64,000 bases of DNA, from the NCBI RefSeq assembly GCF_014193425.1, contig NZ_JACHZG010000001.1:496001-560000 (forward strand), in the 5' to 3' direction. Under the pieces are notes generated by a model, which ran no database searches, had not been told where the DNA came from, and saw nothing but the letters and a program-made list of their open reading frames with translations. Of the stretch, positions 1 through 6,923 are shown one piece after another (position 1 is the stretch's first letter; every line of letters starts with the position of its first letter). The translations under genes were made by a program, and so were the position numbers. This DNA comes from Microlunatus antarcticus. Its GTDB lineage: Bacteria > Actinomycetota > Actinomycetes > Propionibacteriales > Propionibacteriaceae.

Positions 1-77
1 TCAATCCTAGTGAGCCGGGGGGCGGCGGGACGGTGGCGACGAGAACAGCCGGTGCCGCCCGGGCGGCGCGATCTCGG

Positions 78-106
78 TTGGGCGCCGACAGCCGTCCCGC
101 TAGGAT
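78..106 (+). promoter_or_regulatory. Candidate sigma-70-type promoter for the cold-shock gene
   Basis: TTGGGC at 78-83 and TAGGAT at 101-106 are separated by 17 bases. Transcription would start near 113 and give a leader of about 90 bases before the GTG start at 205. Bases 1-204 hold no other gene that I can support. The call rests on motif match only. Confidence 0.4.
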
Positions 107-204
107 CGGGGGGTTGCCCAGCGTGGGTGACCCGTACGCGGTCGCGGTTCGTCCACGCGACGCACAGCATCCGCAGCAGACGTGAAGAGCAGGTGAGGTT
201 CGTC

Positions 205-588
205 GTGCCGACTGGCAAGGTCCGTTTCTACGACGCCGAGAAGGGCTTCGGCTTCCTCACCAAGGACGACGGCGGGGACGTCTACCTGCGCTCCAACGCG
301 CTGCCCGAGGGTGTCACCACGCTGAAGCCCGGGCAGAAGGTCGAGTTCGGAATCGTCGAGGGCCGCCGCGGCGAGCAGGCGCTGTCGCTGCACCTCCTCG
401 AGGCCCCGCCGTCGCTGTCCAAGGCGCAGCGCAAGCCCACCGAGCAGATGACCGTGATCATCGAGGACCTGATCAAGACGATGGACAGCGTGGGCAACGG
501 CTACCGCCGCGGTCGCTACCCCGACGCCCGGACGGCCGGCAAGCTCGCCTCCGTGCTGCGGGCCGTCGCCGACGAGCTGGAGCTCTAG
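205..588 (+). CDS. Cold-shock domain protein with C-terminal extension
   Basis: Small nucleic-acid-binding protein of 127 residues. The first ~65 residues form a cold-shock domain with the RNP1-like motif KGFGFL. The usual RNP2 segment (VFVH) is altered to DVYLRSNAL. A helical C-terminal half of ~60 residues ends in DELEL; this longer architecture is usual for actinobacterial homologues, whereas classical CspA is ~67 residues. The GTG at 205 was chosen because AGGTGAGG (191-198) lies six bases upstream and the domain starts there; the frame is open further upstream but the extra residues are low-complexity. The stop codon overlaps the start of the DUF3027 gene by one base, so the two are probably translationally coupled. 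Cytoplasmic RNA chaperone or single-strand binder by family; the precise target is unknown. Confidence 0.85.
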   Translation: MPTGKVRFYDAEKGFGFLTKDDGGDVYLRSNALPEGVTTLKPGQKVEFGIVEGRRGEQALSLHLLEAPPSLSKAQRKPTEQMTVIIEDLIKTMDSVGNGYRRGRYPDARTAGKLASVLRAVADELEL

Positions 589-1403
589 TGACGACACCCA
601 CCACCACCCCCGCGCGCGCCCCGCGGGCGCCCAAGGCGCCGAAGGCCGACCAGGCCTGCCTCGACGCCGTCGACCTCGCGCGTGACGCGGCCGTCGAGAC
701 CGCCGGCGTGATCGGGGTCGGCGAGCACCTCGGTGCCGTCGCCGAGGGCGACCGCGTCCTCACCCACGTGTTCGCCTCGACCCACCCGGGCTACGCCGGC
801 TGGCACTGGTCGGTGACCGTCGCCCGCGCCTCGCGGGCCAAGGTCGTCACCGTCGACGAGGTCGTCCTGCTCCCGGGCGACGGGTCGCTGCTGGCGCCGC
901 GCTGGGTCCCGTGGGCCGAGCGCGTCGGCCCGGGCGACGTGACCGCGGGCCTCCTGATGGCCTCGCCGGTCGACGACGAGCGGCTCGAGCCCGGCTACAC
1001 CGGCGGCGAGTCCGCCACCAGCGAGGACCCCGCCGAGGAGGAGCTGGCCCGCGTCGTCGTGGCCGAGCTCGGCCTGGGCCGCGAGCGCGTGCTGACGCGT
1101 ACGGGTCGCGACGACGCCACGCTGCGCTGGCTGCAGGGCCCGCCCGGCCCGGACAACAACCTCACCCGCCAGGCGCCCGACGTGTGCGAGACCTGCGGGT
1201 TCTTCACCCGCCTGACCGGTGAGCTGGGCGTTCTCTTCGGCGCCTGCACCAACGGCTTCTCCGCCTCGGACGGCTCGGTCGTCAGCGTCGACCACGGCTG
1301 CGGCGCCCACTCGAGCGTCGTCGAGGAGGAGCACGTCGAGGAGCTCCCGGCCCTGCTCTGGGAGACCATCGACTGGGACCAGAGCGACTCCCTCTTCGAC
1401 TGA
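588..1403 (+). CDS. DUF3027 family protein
   Basis: 271-residue protein of the actinobacterial DUF3027 family, function unknown. After an Ala/Pro/Thr-rich N-terminus it contains the motifs GYAGWHWSV and VLLPGDGSLLAPRWVPW typical of the family. A C-terminal cysteine cluster (CETCG, a later GAC, then HGCGAHS) could bind a metal; that is inference. The GTG start overlaps the TAG stop of the cold-shock gene by one base. Pairing of a cold-shock protein gene with a DUF3027 gene recurs in actinobacteria, which hints at a shared RNA-related or stress role, but nothing in the sequence proves one. Confidence 0.8.
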   Translation: MTTPTTTPARAPRAPKAPKADQACLDAVDLARDAAVETAGVIGVGEHLGAVAEGDRVLTHVFASTHPGYAGWHWSVTVARASRAKVVTVDEVVLLPGDGSLLAPRWVPWAERVGPGDVTAGLLMASPVDDERLEPGYTGGESATSEDPAEEELARVVVAELGLGRERVLTRTGRDDATLRWLQGPPGPDNNLTRQAPDVCETCGFFTRLTGELGVLFGACTNGFSASDGSVVSVDHGCGAHSSVVEEEHVEELPALLWETIDWDQSDSLFD

Positions 1404-1444
1404 CGTCGTTGGCCGACCACGCACCGATCGGTGAGACTGACCCC

Positions 1445-1978
1445 ATGACTGACGCGCCGGCAGCCGCCGACAAGACGGCCGTCCTCTCCCCGGGCGACGC
1501 CGCGGACCTGCGTCAGGCGGTCGCGACCTTCGTGGCGGCCGGCGCCGACGAGTCGATCCAGCGCGTCACCACCGCGGTGCACCGGCTCTCCCGCCGGCTC
1601 AACCAGTGGTACGACCGCCAGCTCGTCGACCTCGACATCTCGACCAACGAGTACCTGGTCATCTCCGAGCTCGCGCGGAGCCCCGGCCACGCGCCGCTCA
1701 CCCCGTCCCAGCTCGCCGCGGCCACGAACATCGCCCCGTCGTCGATGACGCACCGCCTCGACCGCCTCGTCGAGCGGGGCCTGATCACGCGCGAGCAGGA
1801 CTCCGACAACCGCACCCGGGTGCTGATCCAGCTGAGCGACGCCGGCTACGCCCTCTTCGTCGAGGTGATCCGCCAGTCCGACATGGTCGAGTCCGACGTG
1901 CTCTCCGGCCTCACCGAGGACGAGATCGAGACGATGGCGGAGCTGCTCGAGAAGGTCATCGCCGGCCTCGACGTCTGA
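1445..1978 (+). CDS. MarR-family transcriptional regulator
   Basis: 177-residue winged-helix regulator. The central DNA-binding region reads LTPSQLAAATNIAPSSMTHRLDRLVERGLITR, broken here as helix-turn-helix LTPSQLAAATNIAPSSMTHR followed by the wing with DSDNRTRVLIQLSDAG. Long N- and C-terminal helices would form the dimer interface. The ATG at 1445 follows a GGTGAG ribosome site at ~1429; an in-frame start at 1409 is less likely because it has no such site. It stands alone, convergent with the broken gene at 2012-2344, so its target is not evident from context. Confidence 0.85.
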   Translation: MTDAPAAADKTAVLSPGDAADLRQAVATFVAAGADESIQRVTTAVHRLSRRLNQWYDRQLVDLDISTNEYLVISELARSPGHAPLTPSQLAAATNIAPSSMTHRLDRLVERGLITREQDSDNRTRVLIQLSDAGYALFVEVIRQSDMVESDVLSGLTEDEIETMAELLEKVIAGLDV

Positions 1979-1980
1979 GC

Positions 1981-2018
1981 CTCAGAGCGCTGAGCTTCAG
2001 AGCACTGAGACTCAGAGG
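1981..2018. repeat. Short tandem repeat, 15-bp period, between convergent genes
   Basis: Two and a half copies of a 15-base unit (CTCAGAGCGCTGAGC, then TTCAGAGCACTGAGA, then CTCAGAGG). Each full copy contains CTCAG and CTGAG, so each can fold into a small hairpin. The repeat sits just past the MarR stop and overlaps the stop codon of the minus-strand gene. It may act as a weak bidirectional terminator. Confidence 0.55.
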
Positions 2019-2344
2019 ACGGCGGCGGCGACCGTCGCGTGGACCGTCCGCAGCCGGGCGACCTGGTCCTCGGCCCGGTCGAGGAGCCCGTCGAGGTCGA
2101 CGGGGAGGGTGGTCCCGTACGCGGCCTGCAGCGCCCGTCACCCGTTCGCCTTGGCCAGCAGCGCGTCGAGCCCGCCCTCGACCACGACCTGCGTCGGCTC
2201 CCAGGCCCGGTCGGCCCGCGAGCGGGACATCCGGGCGAAGAGGTCCGCGCCGGCCAGCGCCGCGGCGGCGTGGTCGCGCGGGTAGATCGCGAGCGCCTGC
2301 GTGGTTCGCGGGCCAGGTCGGCCGGTGGGCGTGGTGCTGTCCAT
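2012..2344 (-). pseudogene. Small protein gene interrupted by an in-frame TGA
   Basis: Reading from the ATG at 2344, 68 codons encode a helical protein (ALAIYPRDHAAAALAGADLF and onward, ending LLAKANG) before TGA at 2140-2138. The same frame then continues without a break for 41 codons of typical-looking coding sequence (RALQAAYGTTLPVDLDGLL, RAEDQVARLRTVHA) to a second TGA at 2014-2012. Composition and codon bias are the same on both sides. One base change (for example TGG or CGA to TGA) would restore a ~110-residue protein. Possibilities are a recent nonsense mutation, a sequencing error, or readthrough (the stop is followed by C). I do not recognise the family. Confidence 0.6.
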
Positions 2345-2374
2345 GCGACGTCCCCCACCCCGCGTGGTGGCGCC

Positions 2375-3493
2375 TCAGTCGCCGATCTTGATCTTCGCCT
2401 TGGTGTCGGGCAGCTCCACGAACGTCTGCCCCGGGGCCATCCGGAGCGGCTCGCCGTTGGTGAGCGCGAAGCTGAACGGTTCCGCGACCCCGGCCTTGCG
2501 CCAGGTCCCGGTCACGTACCGGCCCCGGTTGAAGTAGAGGAACGTGCCCTTGGTGTCGATGACGTCGTGGAACGGCTCGTGGTGCTCGTAGTGCTGGTGC
2601 GCCTTGATCACCAGCACGTTGTCGGTCGAGACGCGCTTGCCGTCGGCCAGCACGTGCGGGCCCCAGGGCATGCTCCGCAGGTAGCGCTTGGACTTCTTGT
2701 CGTAGGTGTAGCCCATCAGGTAGCCGTCCCCCTTGTACGGGACCTGCAGCCTCGTGCCGTCCTTGCCCTTGAACTTCACCGTGCTCACCTCCTTGTCGCT
2801 GGACGCGATGGGGAAGTAGACGCGCGGCGGACCGTCCCGGAACCGCTTGGTCTGCTGCGCCAGGACCTTCGGATGGCAGGTGGTGGCGCGGTCGTAGTAG
2901 GTCTGGCCCTGGTACTGGTAGACCCGCGACTGGTCGGTCCCGTACGCGCCGGTGCCCTTCGTCGCGAGGTAGGACAGCATCGACTCGAGGTGCTTGTCGT
3001 ACTTCTTCACGTACTTGATCGTCCACTTCGCGGCGCCCGTGTTGCCGATGATCGCGTCCATCGGGCTGAGCAGCGGGACGTCGACGGGGCGGATCGAGCG
3101 GACCGGCTCCACCGTGTCGGGCATGTGCTTGTGGAACACCGGGACGAGGCGGGTCGAGCTGTAGCCGTCGGCGTCGAGGTAGCCCTCCAGCTGCACGAAG
3201 ACGATGTCGGCGTCGTTGATGCCCCGCTGCGGGTGCTCCTGGCGGTTGTCCGGGACCTTGACCGCCACGGCGGCGTGCCGGGCGTCCTTCTTGTCGTCGA
3301 GCAGCTCGCCCGTCAGCGGCCAGCGGGGCCGCGTGTCGACCGGGGCCGCCGGCGTGGTCGACGCCGCGGGCGTCGGAACCGGGGTCGGGACGTCCGCCGC
3401 GGGGGCGGGCGCCGGGGTCTTGTCCCGCGAGCAGGCGGCCAGCGCGGCGGCCGCCACTCCCAGCAGCGCCGTGCGGCGGCTGATCCGCGCCAT
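2375..3493 (-). CDS. DUF3048 family lipoprotein
   Basis: 372-residue exported lipoprotein of the DUF3048 family. The N-terminus has a twin-arginine-like signal (SRRTALLG) ending in a lipobox LAAC with Cys21 as the predicted lipid-modified residue, then a Pro/Ala/Thr-rich linker to about residue 50. The mature domain carries family motifs such as RPRWPLTGELL, GINDADIVFVQLEG, EPVRSIRPVDVPLL and GTFLYFNRGRYVTGTW. Family members are cell-surface proteins of unknown function. The ATG is preceded by GAGAGGGAAC. It lies 143 bases downstream of the SMR exporter gene on the same strand, probably with its own promoter. Confidence 0.85.
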   Translation of the reverse strand: MARISRRTALLGVAAAALAACSRDKTPAPAPAADVPTPVPTPAASTTPAAPVDTRPRWPLTGELLDDKKDARHAAVAVKVPDNRQEHPQRGINDADIVFVQLEGYLDADGYSSTRLVPVFHKHMPDTVEPVRSIRPVDVPLLSPMDAIIGNTGAAKWTIKYVKKYDKHLESMLSYLATKGTGAYGTDQSRVYQYQGQTYYDRATTCHPKVLAQQTKRFRDGPPRVYFPIASSDKEVSTVKFKGKDGTRLQVPYKGDGYLMGYTYDKKSKRYLRSMPWGPHVLADGKRVSTDNVLVIKAHQHYEHHEPFHDVIDTKGTFLYFNRGRYVTGTWRKAGVAEPFSFALTNGEPLRMAPGQTFVELPDTKAKIKIGD

Positions 3494-3636
3494 CTCGGGT
3501 TCCCTCTCCGTCCGTGGCCGGGTCCACGCCCGGTCTCGTCATCGTACGGACGGCCCGCGCCGGCACCCGTCCTCCGCCACGGCGGCGCCGCAGGTGTTCA
3601 TCCGGGCGTCGTCTCCGGGCCGGCTGCGCGCCCGGC

Positions 3637-3951
3637 TCAGTGCAGGAGCTTGAGCCCGATCACGCAGCCGACGATGCCGGCGAGCAGGAGCGCCTTGACG
3701 ACGGAGAACGGTTCCTCGCCGGTCGCCATGGCGTAGACGATCGTGAGGACCGCGCCGATCCCGACCCACACCGCGTACGCCGTGCCGACCGGGAGCGAGC
3801 GCATCGCGTACGCCAGCCCGGCCATGCTCACCACCAGCCCGGCGCCGAACACGACGGTCGGTGCGAGGCGGCTGAACCCCTCGGACTTCCCGAGCGCCGT
3901 GGCCCACACCGCTTCCATCACGCCCGACAGCACCAGCACGACCCACGCCAT
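3637..3951 (-). CDS. Small multidrug resistance (SMR) family exporter, SugE/Gdx-like
   Basis: 104-residue membrane protein with four predicted transmembrane helices, the normal SMR length. The conserved membrane-embedded glutamate is present in the first helix (SGVMEAVWATALG), which resembles the guanidinium-exporter (Gdx/SugE) branch more than EmrE. SMR proteins work as antiparallel dimers exchanging protons for cations. The gene is divergent from the MarR regulator at 4076; the operator there lies 80-110 bases upstream of this start and could influence it. No guanidine riboswitch was recognised in the short upstream region. Substrate assignment is inferred. Confidence 0.85.
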   Translation of the reverse strand: MAWVVLVLSGVMEAVWATALGKSEGFSRLAPTVVFGAGLVVSMAGLAYAMRSLPVGTAYAVWVGIGAVLTIVYAMATGEEPFSVVKALLLAGIVGCVIGLKLLH

Positions 3952-4031
3952 GGACCCACCCCTCGTTCTCGCCGACCCCCTGCGGGCGGCTGCCGAGCAT
4001 CGTGCCCCGTGGCCGCGCTCATCCGGCGTTG

Positions 4032-4068
4032 CTTAGCCTTTGTATTTAACATTGCTAAGGAGTAGATT
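4032..4068 (+). promoter_or_regulatory. MarR operator and leaderless promoter
   Basis: A conspicuously AT-rich patch. CTTAGC at 4032-4037 and GCTAAG at 4054-4059 form a perfect 6-bp inverted repeat with 16 bases between. It overlaps a candidate -35 (TTGTAT, 4040-4045); a -10 (TAGATT, 4063-4068) follows after 17 bases. The -10 lies seven bases before the ATG at 4076, so the transcript is probably leaderless. The layout fits autorepression by the MarR protein encoded directly downstream. Confidence 0.55.
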
Positions 4069-4075
4069 GAGGGTC

Positions 4076-4540
4076 ATGAGCACGACGACCCCCACCCGGA
4101 GCACCCGCAGCGAGCTGCGGAGCGTCGCCGGCCTCGCCGACGGGCTGCGGCCCGCGGTCATGCGCCTCGCGCGCCGGCTCCGGCAGGTGCGGGCGGACGG
4201 GCTCGAGCTGACGGCCAGCCAGCTGTCGGCGATGGGCACCCTCGCGCGGGCCGACGACCAGCCGATCGGGACGCTCGCCGCCGCCGAGCGCGTGGCCGCC
4301 CCGTCGATGACGCGGGTCGTCAACGCGCTCCAGGAGCGCGGGCTCGTCGTCCGCACCCCGGACCCGACCGACCGGCGCCAGTCGCTGGTCTCCCTGACCA
4401 CGAGCGGACGCGAGCTCCTGCTGCTCAACCGCCGCCGCCGCTCCGAGTGGCTCGCCCAACGCATCGCCGAGCTCGACCCGGACGACAGAGAGGTGCTCCG
4501 CCGTGCGGTGGGCATCCTCGAGAGGATCAACGCCGCGTGA
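4076..4540 (+). CDS. MarR-family regulator of the adjacent MFS exporter
   Basis: 154-residue MarR-type winged-helix protein. The helix-turn-helix region reads IGTLAAAERVAAPSMTRVVN and is followed by a wing with PTDRRQSLVSLTTSG. The ATG at 4076 was preferred to an upstream in-frame start at 4040, which would overlap the operator. The stop codon overlaps the GTG of the MFS gene (GTGA), so regulator and transporter are one transcription unit. The usual arrangement is a drug-sensing repressor that controls itself and the exporter; here that follows from context and the palindromic operator, not from direct evidence of a ligand. Confidence 0.88.
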   Translation: MSTTTPTRSTRSELRSVAGLADGLRPAVMRLARRLRQVRADGLELTASQLSAMGTLARADDQPIGTLAAAERVAAPSMTRVVNALQERGLVVRTPDPTDRRQSLVSLTTSGRELLLLNRRRRSEWLAQRIAELDPDDREVLRRAVGILERINAA

Positions 4541-5928
4541 CCGTGGACACCGACCGTCCCACCCCGCTGACCGACACCCGGGCCGACCGCCCGACCGACC
4601 CCGCCGACCTGCCCGACGCCGCCGAGGCCGTCGTCGCCGACGAGCGTGGGGCCGAGGAAGCGGGGACGAAGCGCCGCAGCATGTTCGCCGCGCTCGGCCA
4701 GCCGAACTACCGGATCTACTTCGCCGGCGCCTTCGTCTCCAACATCGGCACGTGGATGCAGCGCGTCGCCCAGGACTGGCTCGTCCTCGAGCTGTCCCAC
4801 GGCTCGGCGCTGGCCGTCGGCGTGACGACGGGGCTGCAGTTCCTGCCCATGCTGCTGCTGTCGCCGTACGGCGGGCTCATCGCCGACCGCTTCGACAAGC
4901 GCCGCATCCTTCGGGTCACCCAGGGCTGGATGGCGGTGTGCGCGGCCGTGCTCGGCCTGCTCGCCGTCACCGGGGTCGCCCAGACCTGGCACGTCTTCGT
5001 CATCGCCCTCGCCTTCGGGCTCGGGACCGCCTTCGACAACCCGGCGCGCCAGGCGTTCGTCTCCGAGGTCGCCGGCGGCGAGCACATCGCCAACGCCGTC
5101 GGGCTCAACTCGGCCAACTTCAACGCCGGGCGCGTCATCGGCCCGGCCCTCGCCGGCCTGGTCATCGCCGGCTTCGGCTCAGGCTGGGCGATCCTCTCCA
5201 ACGCCGTCACGTACGGCGCGATGATCCTCGCGCTGAGCCTGATGAACCCGGCCCTGCTCAACCGGGCCGAACGCCCCCCGCGGGCCAAGCACCAGATCCG
5301 CGAGGGCATGTCCTACATCGCCCACCGCAGCGACCTCCTGCTGATCCTGTGCGTGGCGTTCTTCGTCGGGACCTTCGGCATGAACTTCCAGATGACCTCC
5401 GCCCTCATGGCGCAGCAGGAGTTCCACAAGGGCGCGGCCGCGTACGGGATCCTCGGCACGTTCATGGCCGTCGGCTCGCTCACCGGCGCACTGCTGGCCG
5501 CCCGGCGCCAGACCCGCCCGCGCGGACGGTTCGTGGTGATCATGGCCCTGGCCTTCGCGGTCGTCGAGATCGCCGCCGGGCTGATGCCGACCTACGCCAC
5601 GTACGCGGCGATCCTGCCGCTGCTCGGCCTCGTCGCCCTGCTGACGCTGACCGCCGCGAACGCCTCCGTCCAGCTCGGCGCCGCCGGCCACCTCCGCGGT
5701 CGCGTGATGGCGCTCTACATGATGGTGCTGATGGGCGGCACCCCGATCGGTGCGCCCCTGCTCGGCTGGGTCGGCGAGGTCCTCGGCCCTCGCTGGACCC
5801 TCATCGGCGGCGGCGGCCTCACCGCCCTCGGCGTCCTCGCGAGCGTCGCGTTCGTCCTGCACCGCGAGCACCTGAAGGTCCGCCCCCACCTCCACCCGCA
5901 CCCCAACCTCGAGGTGAAGGCCGCCTGA
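4537..5928 (+). CDS. Major facilitator superfamily exporter (MFS_3/DHA3-like)
   Basis: 463-residue transporter with about 12 transmembrane helices and a ~45-residue charged N-terminal tail. The loop between helices 2 and 3 carries the MFS signature GGLIADRFDKRR. N-terminal sequence NYRIYFAGAFVSNIGTWMQR is typical of the MFS_3 drug/siderophore exporter group. The GTG at 4537 overlaps the MarR stop codon as GTGA, which decides the start. Cotranscribed with and probably repressed by the MarR protein. The substrate is unknown; an antiporter of toxic small molecules is the likeliest role. A strong inverted repeat follows eight bases after the stop. Confidence 0.88.
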   Translation: MTVDTDRPTPLTDTRADRPTDPADLPDAAEAVVADERGAEEAGTKRRSMFAALGQPNYRIYFAGAFVSNIGTWMQRVAQDWLVLELSHGSALAVGVTTGLQFLPMLLLSPYGGLIADRFDKRRILRVTQGWMAVCAAVLGLLAVTGVAQTWHVFVIALAFGLGTAFDNPARQAFVSEVAGGEHIANAVGLNSANFNAGRVIGPALAGLVIAGFGSGWAILSNAVTYGAMILALSLMNPALLNRAERPPRAKHQIREGMSYIAHRSDLLLILCVAFFVGTFGMNFQMTSALMAQQEFHKGAAAYGILGTFMAVGSLTGALLAARRQTRPRGRFVVIMALAFAVVEIAAGLMPTYATYAAILPLLGLVALLTLTAANASVQLGAAGHLRGRVMALYMMVLMGGTPIGAPLLGWVGEVLGPRWTLIGGGGLTALGVLASVAFVLHREHLKVRPHLHPHPNLEVKAA

Positions 5929-5935
5929 GCTCTGG

Positions 5936-6036
5936 GGAACGCTCCCTGAGCTTGTCGAAGGGCCCGGAACGGGCTGGCTCCTGGTCGAGTGGAGCCAACC
6001 TCTTCGAGGCCCTTCGACAGGCTCAGGGAGCGTTCC
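5936..6036. repeat. Long inverted repeat (28-bp arms), terminator-like
   Basis: Arms at 5936-5963 and 6009-6036 are complementary over 28 bp with one G-U type mismatch. The core is CCCTGAGCTTGTCGAAGGG. The 45-base loop contains a second weaker stem (GGCTGGCTCC against GGAGCCAACC). It lies between two plus-strand genes, so it can end MFS transcription, and its right arm borders the SIMPL promoter. I recall this core as recurring between genes in actinobacterial genomes, but could not check that here. Confidence 0.8.
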
Positions 6037-6053
6037 TGATCTCTCGTGCTCGC

Positions 6054-6059
6054 TAGGGT
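6054..6059 (+). promoter_or_regulatory. -10 element for a leaderless SIMPL transcript
   Basis: TAGGGT ends six bases before the ATG at 6066, the spacing expected when transcription starts at the initiation codon. No Shine-Dalgarno site is present. The region where a -35 would lie falls in the right arm of the inverted repeat. Confidence 0.4.
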
Positions 6060-6065
6060 CGGCGC

Positions 6066-6722
6066 ATGAGTGCGACGCCGACCGTGACCGTCCGGGGCGA
6101 GGGGCAGGTCGAGGGGCCGCCGGAGCTCGCGACCGTGTCGGTCGTCCTGCACACCACCGGGCGTACCGCCACCGACGTCGCCCGCGCCCTCGGCGATCTC
6201 GGGCGGCAGGTCGACGCCGCCCGGCCCGACCTCGTGTACGACGCGGTCCGCACCGACCCGCTCCAGGTCACGCCCGTCTTCGACCGCCGCTCCGGCGTGA
6301 AGATCACCGGCTACACCGGTCGGTACGCGGCCTCCTTCGTCCTCGCCGACTTCGCCGGCCTCTCCGACCTCGTCGTCGCCCTCGTCGGCCTGCCGGGCGC
6401 GCAGGTCGACGGCCCCTGGTGGTCGCTGCGCCGCGAGTCGCCGCTCCAGCGCGAGGCCCGCCTCGCCGCCGTCCGCGCCGCGGTCAACCGGGCCCGCGAC
6501 TACGCCACCGCCCTCGGCGCGACCCTCGGCGACCTCCTCGAGCTCTCCGACACCGACGGCGGCCTCGGCCAGATGCCTCGCATGTTCGCCATGTCGGCCA
6601 AGGGTGGTGCCGAGCCCGCACCCGAGCTCGACCTCGAACCCCAGCCGCAGACCGCCACGGCGAACGTGACAGCACGCTTCGCCCTGACCGACGTGCCACC
6701 GTCAGACGCCCTGCCGACCTAG
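6066..6722 (+). CDS. SIMPL-domain (DUF541) protein
   Basis: 218-residue protein spanning one SIMPL (DUF541) domain: it opens with PTVTVRGEGQVEGPPELATV, has the mid-domain segment VKITGYTGRYAASFVL and the later helix RAAVNRARDYATALGATLGD. No signal peptide is evident, although many SIMPL proteins are exported, so this one may be cytoplasmic. The family has been linked to oxidative-stress protection and signalling in other bacteria, without a defined biochemical activity. The gene stands alone between two long inverted repeats, starting from a leaderless promoter. Confidence 0.82.
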   Translation: MSATPTVTVRGEGQVEGPPELATVSVVLHTTGRTATDVARALGDLGRQVDAARPDLVYDAVRTDPLQVTPVFDRRSGVKITGYTGRYAASFVLADFAGLSDLVVALVGLPGAQVDGPWWSLRRESPLQREARLAAVRAAVNRARDYATALGATLGDLLELSDTDGGLGQMPRMFAMSAKGGAEPAPELDLEPQPQTATANVTARFALTDVPPSDALPT

Positions 6723-6826
6723 GGACGGGTGCTCCCACGAGGCCCCCGAGCGTGGATGGGTCTGGCGGGAGCCCGAGCTTGCGAGGGCGGATGGTTGTGA
6801 GGGGGCCTCGTGAGAGCACCCGTCCC
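6722..6826. repeat. Long inverted repeat (26-bp arms)
   Basis: Arms at 6722-6747 and 6801-6826 match over 26 bp with one mismatch; the loop is 53 bases. The left arm begins on the last base of the SIMPL stop codon. Position and size fit a transcription terminator. The arms share no sequence with the repeat at 5936-6036, but the architecture is the same. The rest of the gap to 6911 shows nothing else. Confidence 0.8.
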
Positions 6827-6911
6827 GGGCCGCCCAGCGCGTCAGGCGTTCGGCGGCAGGACGCGGAGCGAGCAGCGCGGACGTGTAGCGGACCGGTAAC
6901 ACGCGGCCAGA

Positions 6912-6917
6912 TAGGTT
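6912..6917 (+). promoter_or_regulatory. -10 element for a leaderless pyruvate carboxylase transcript
   Basis: TAGGTT ends six bases before the ATG at 6924 and no Shine-Dalgarno site lies between. A convincing -35 could not be identified. This is the same spacing as at SIMPL, citrate synthase and the ABC-F gene. Confidence 0.4.
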
Positions 6918-6923
6918 CTCGGC

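Noticed and set aside
2138-2344. 68-codon frame taken as a complete gene
   Set aside because: The same frame continues with coding-like sequence past the TGA, so an interrupted gene is the better reading.
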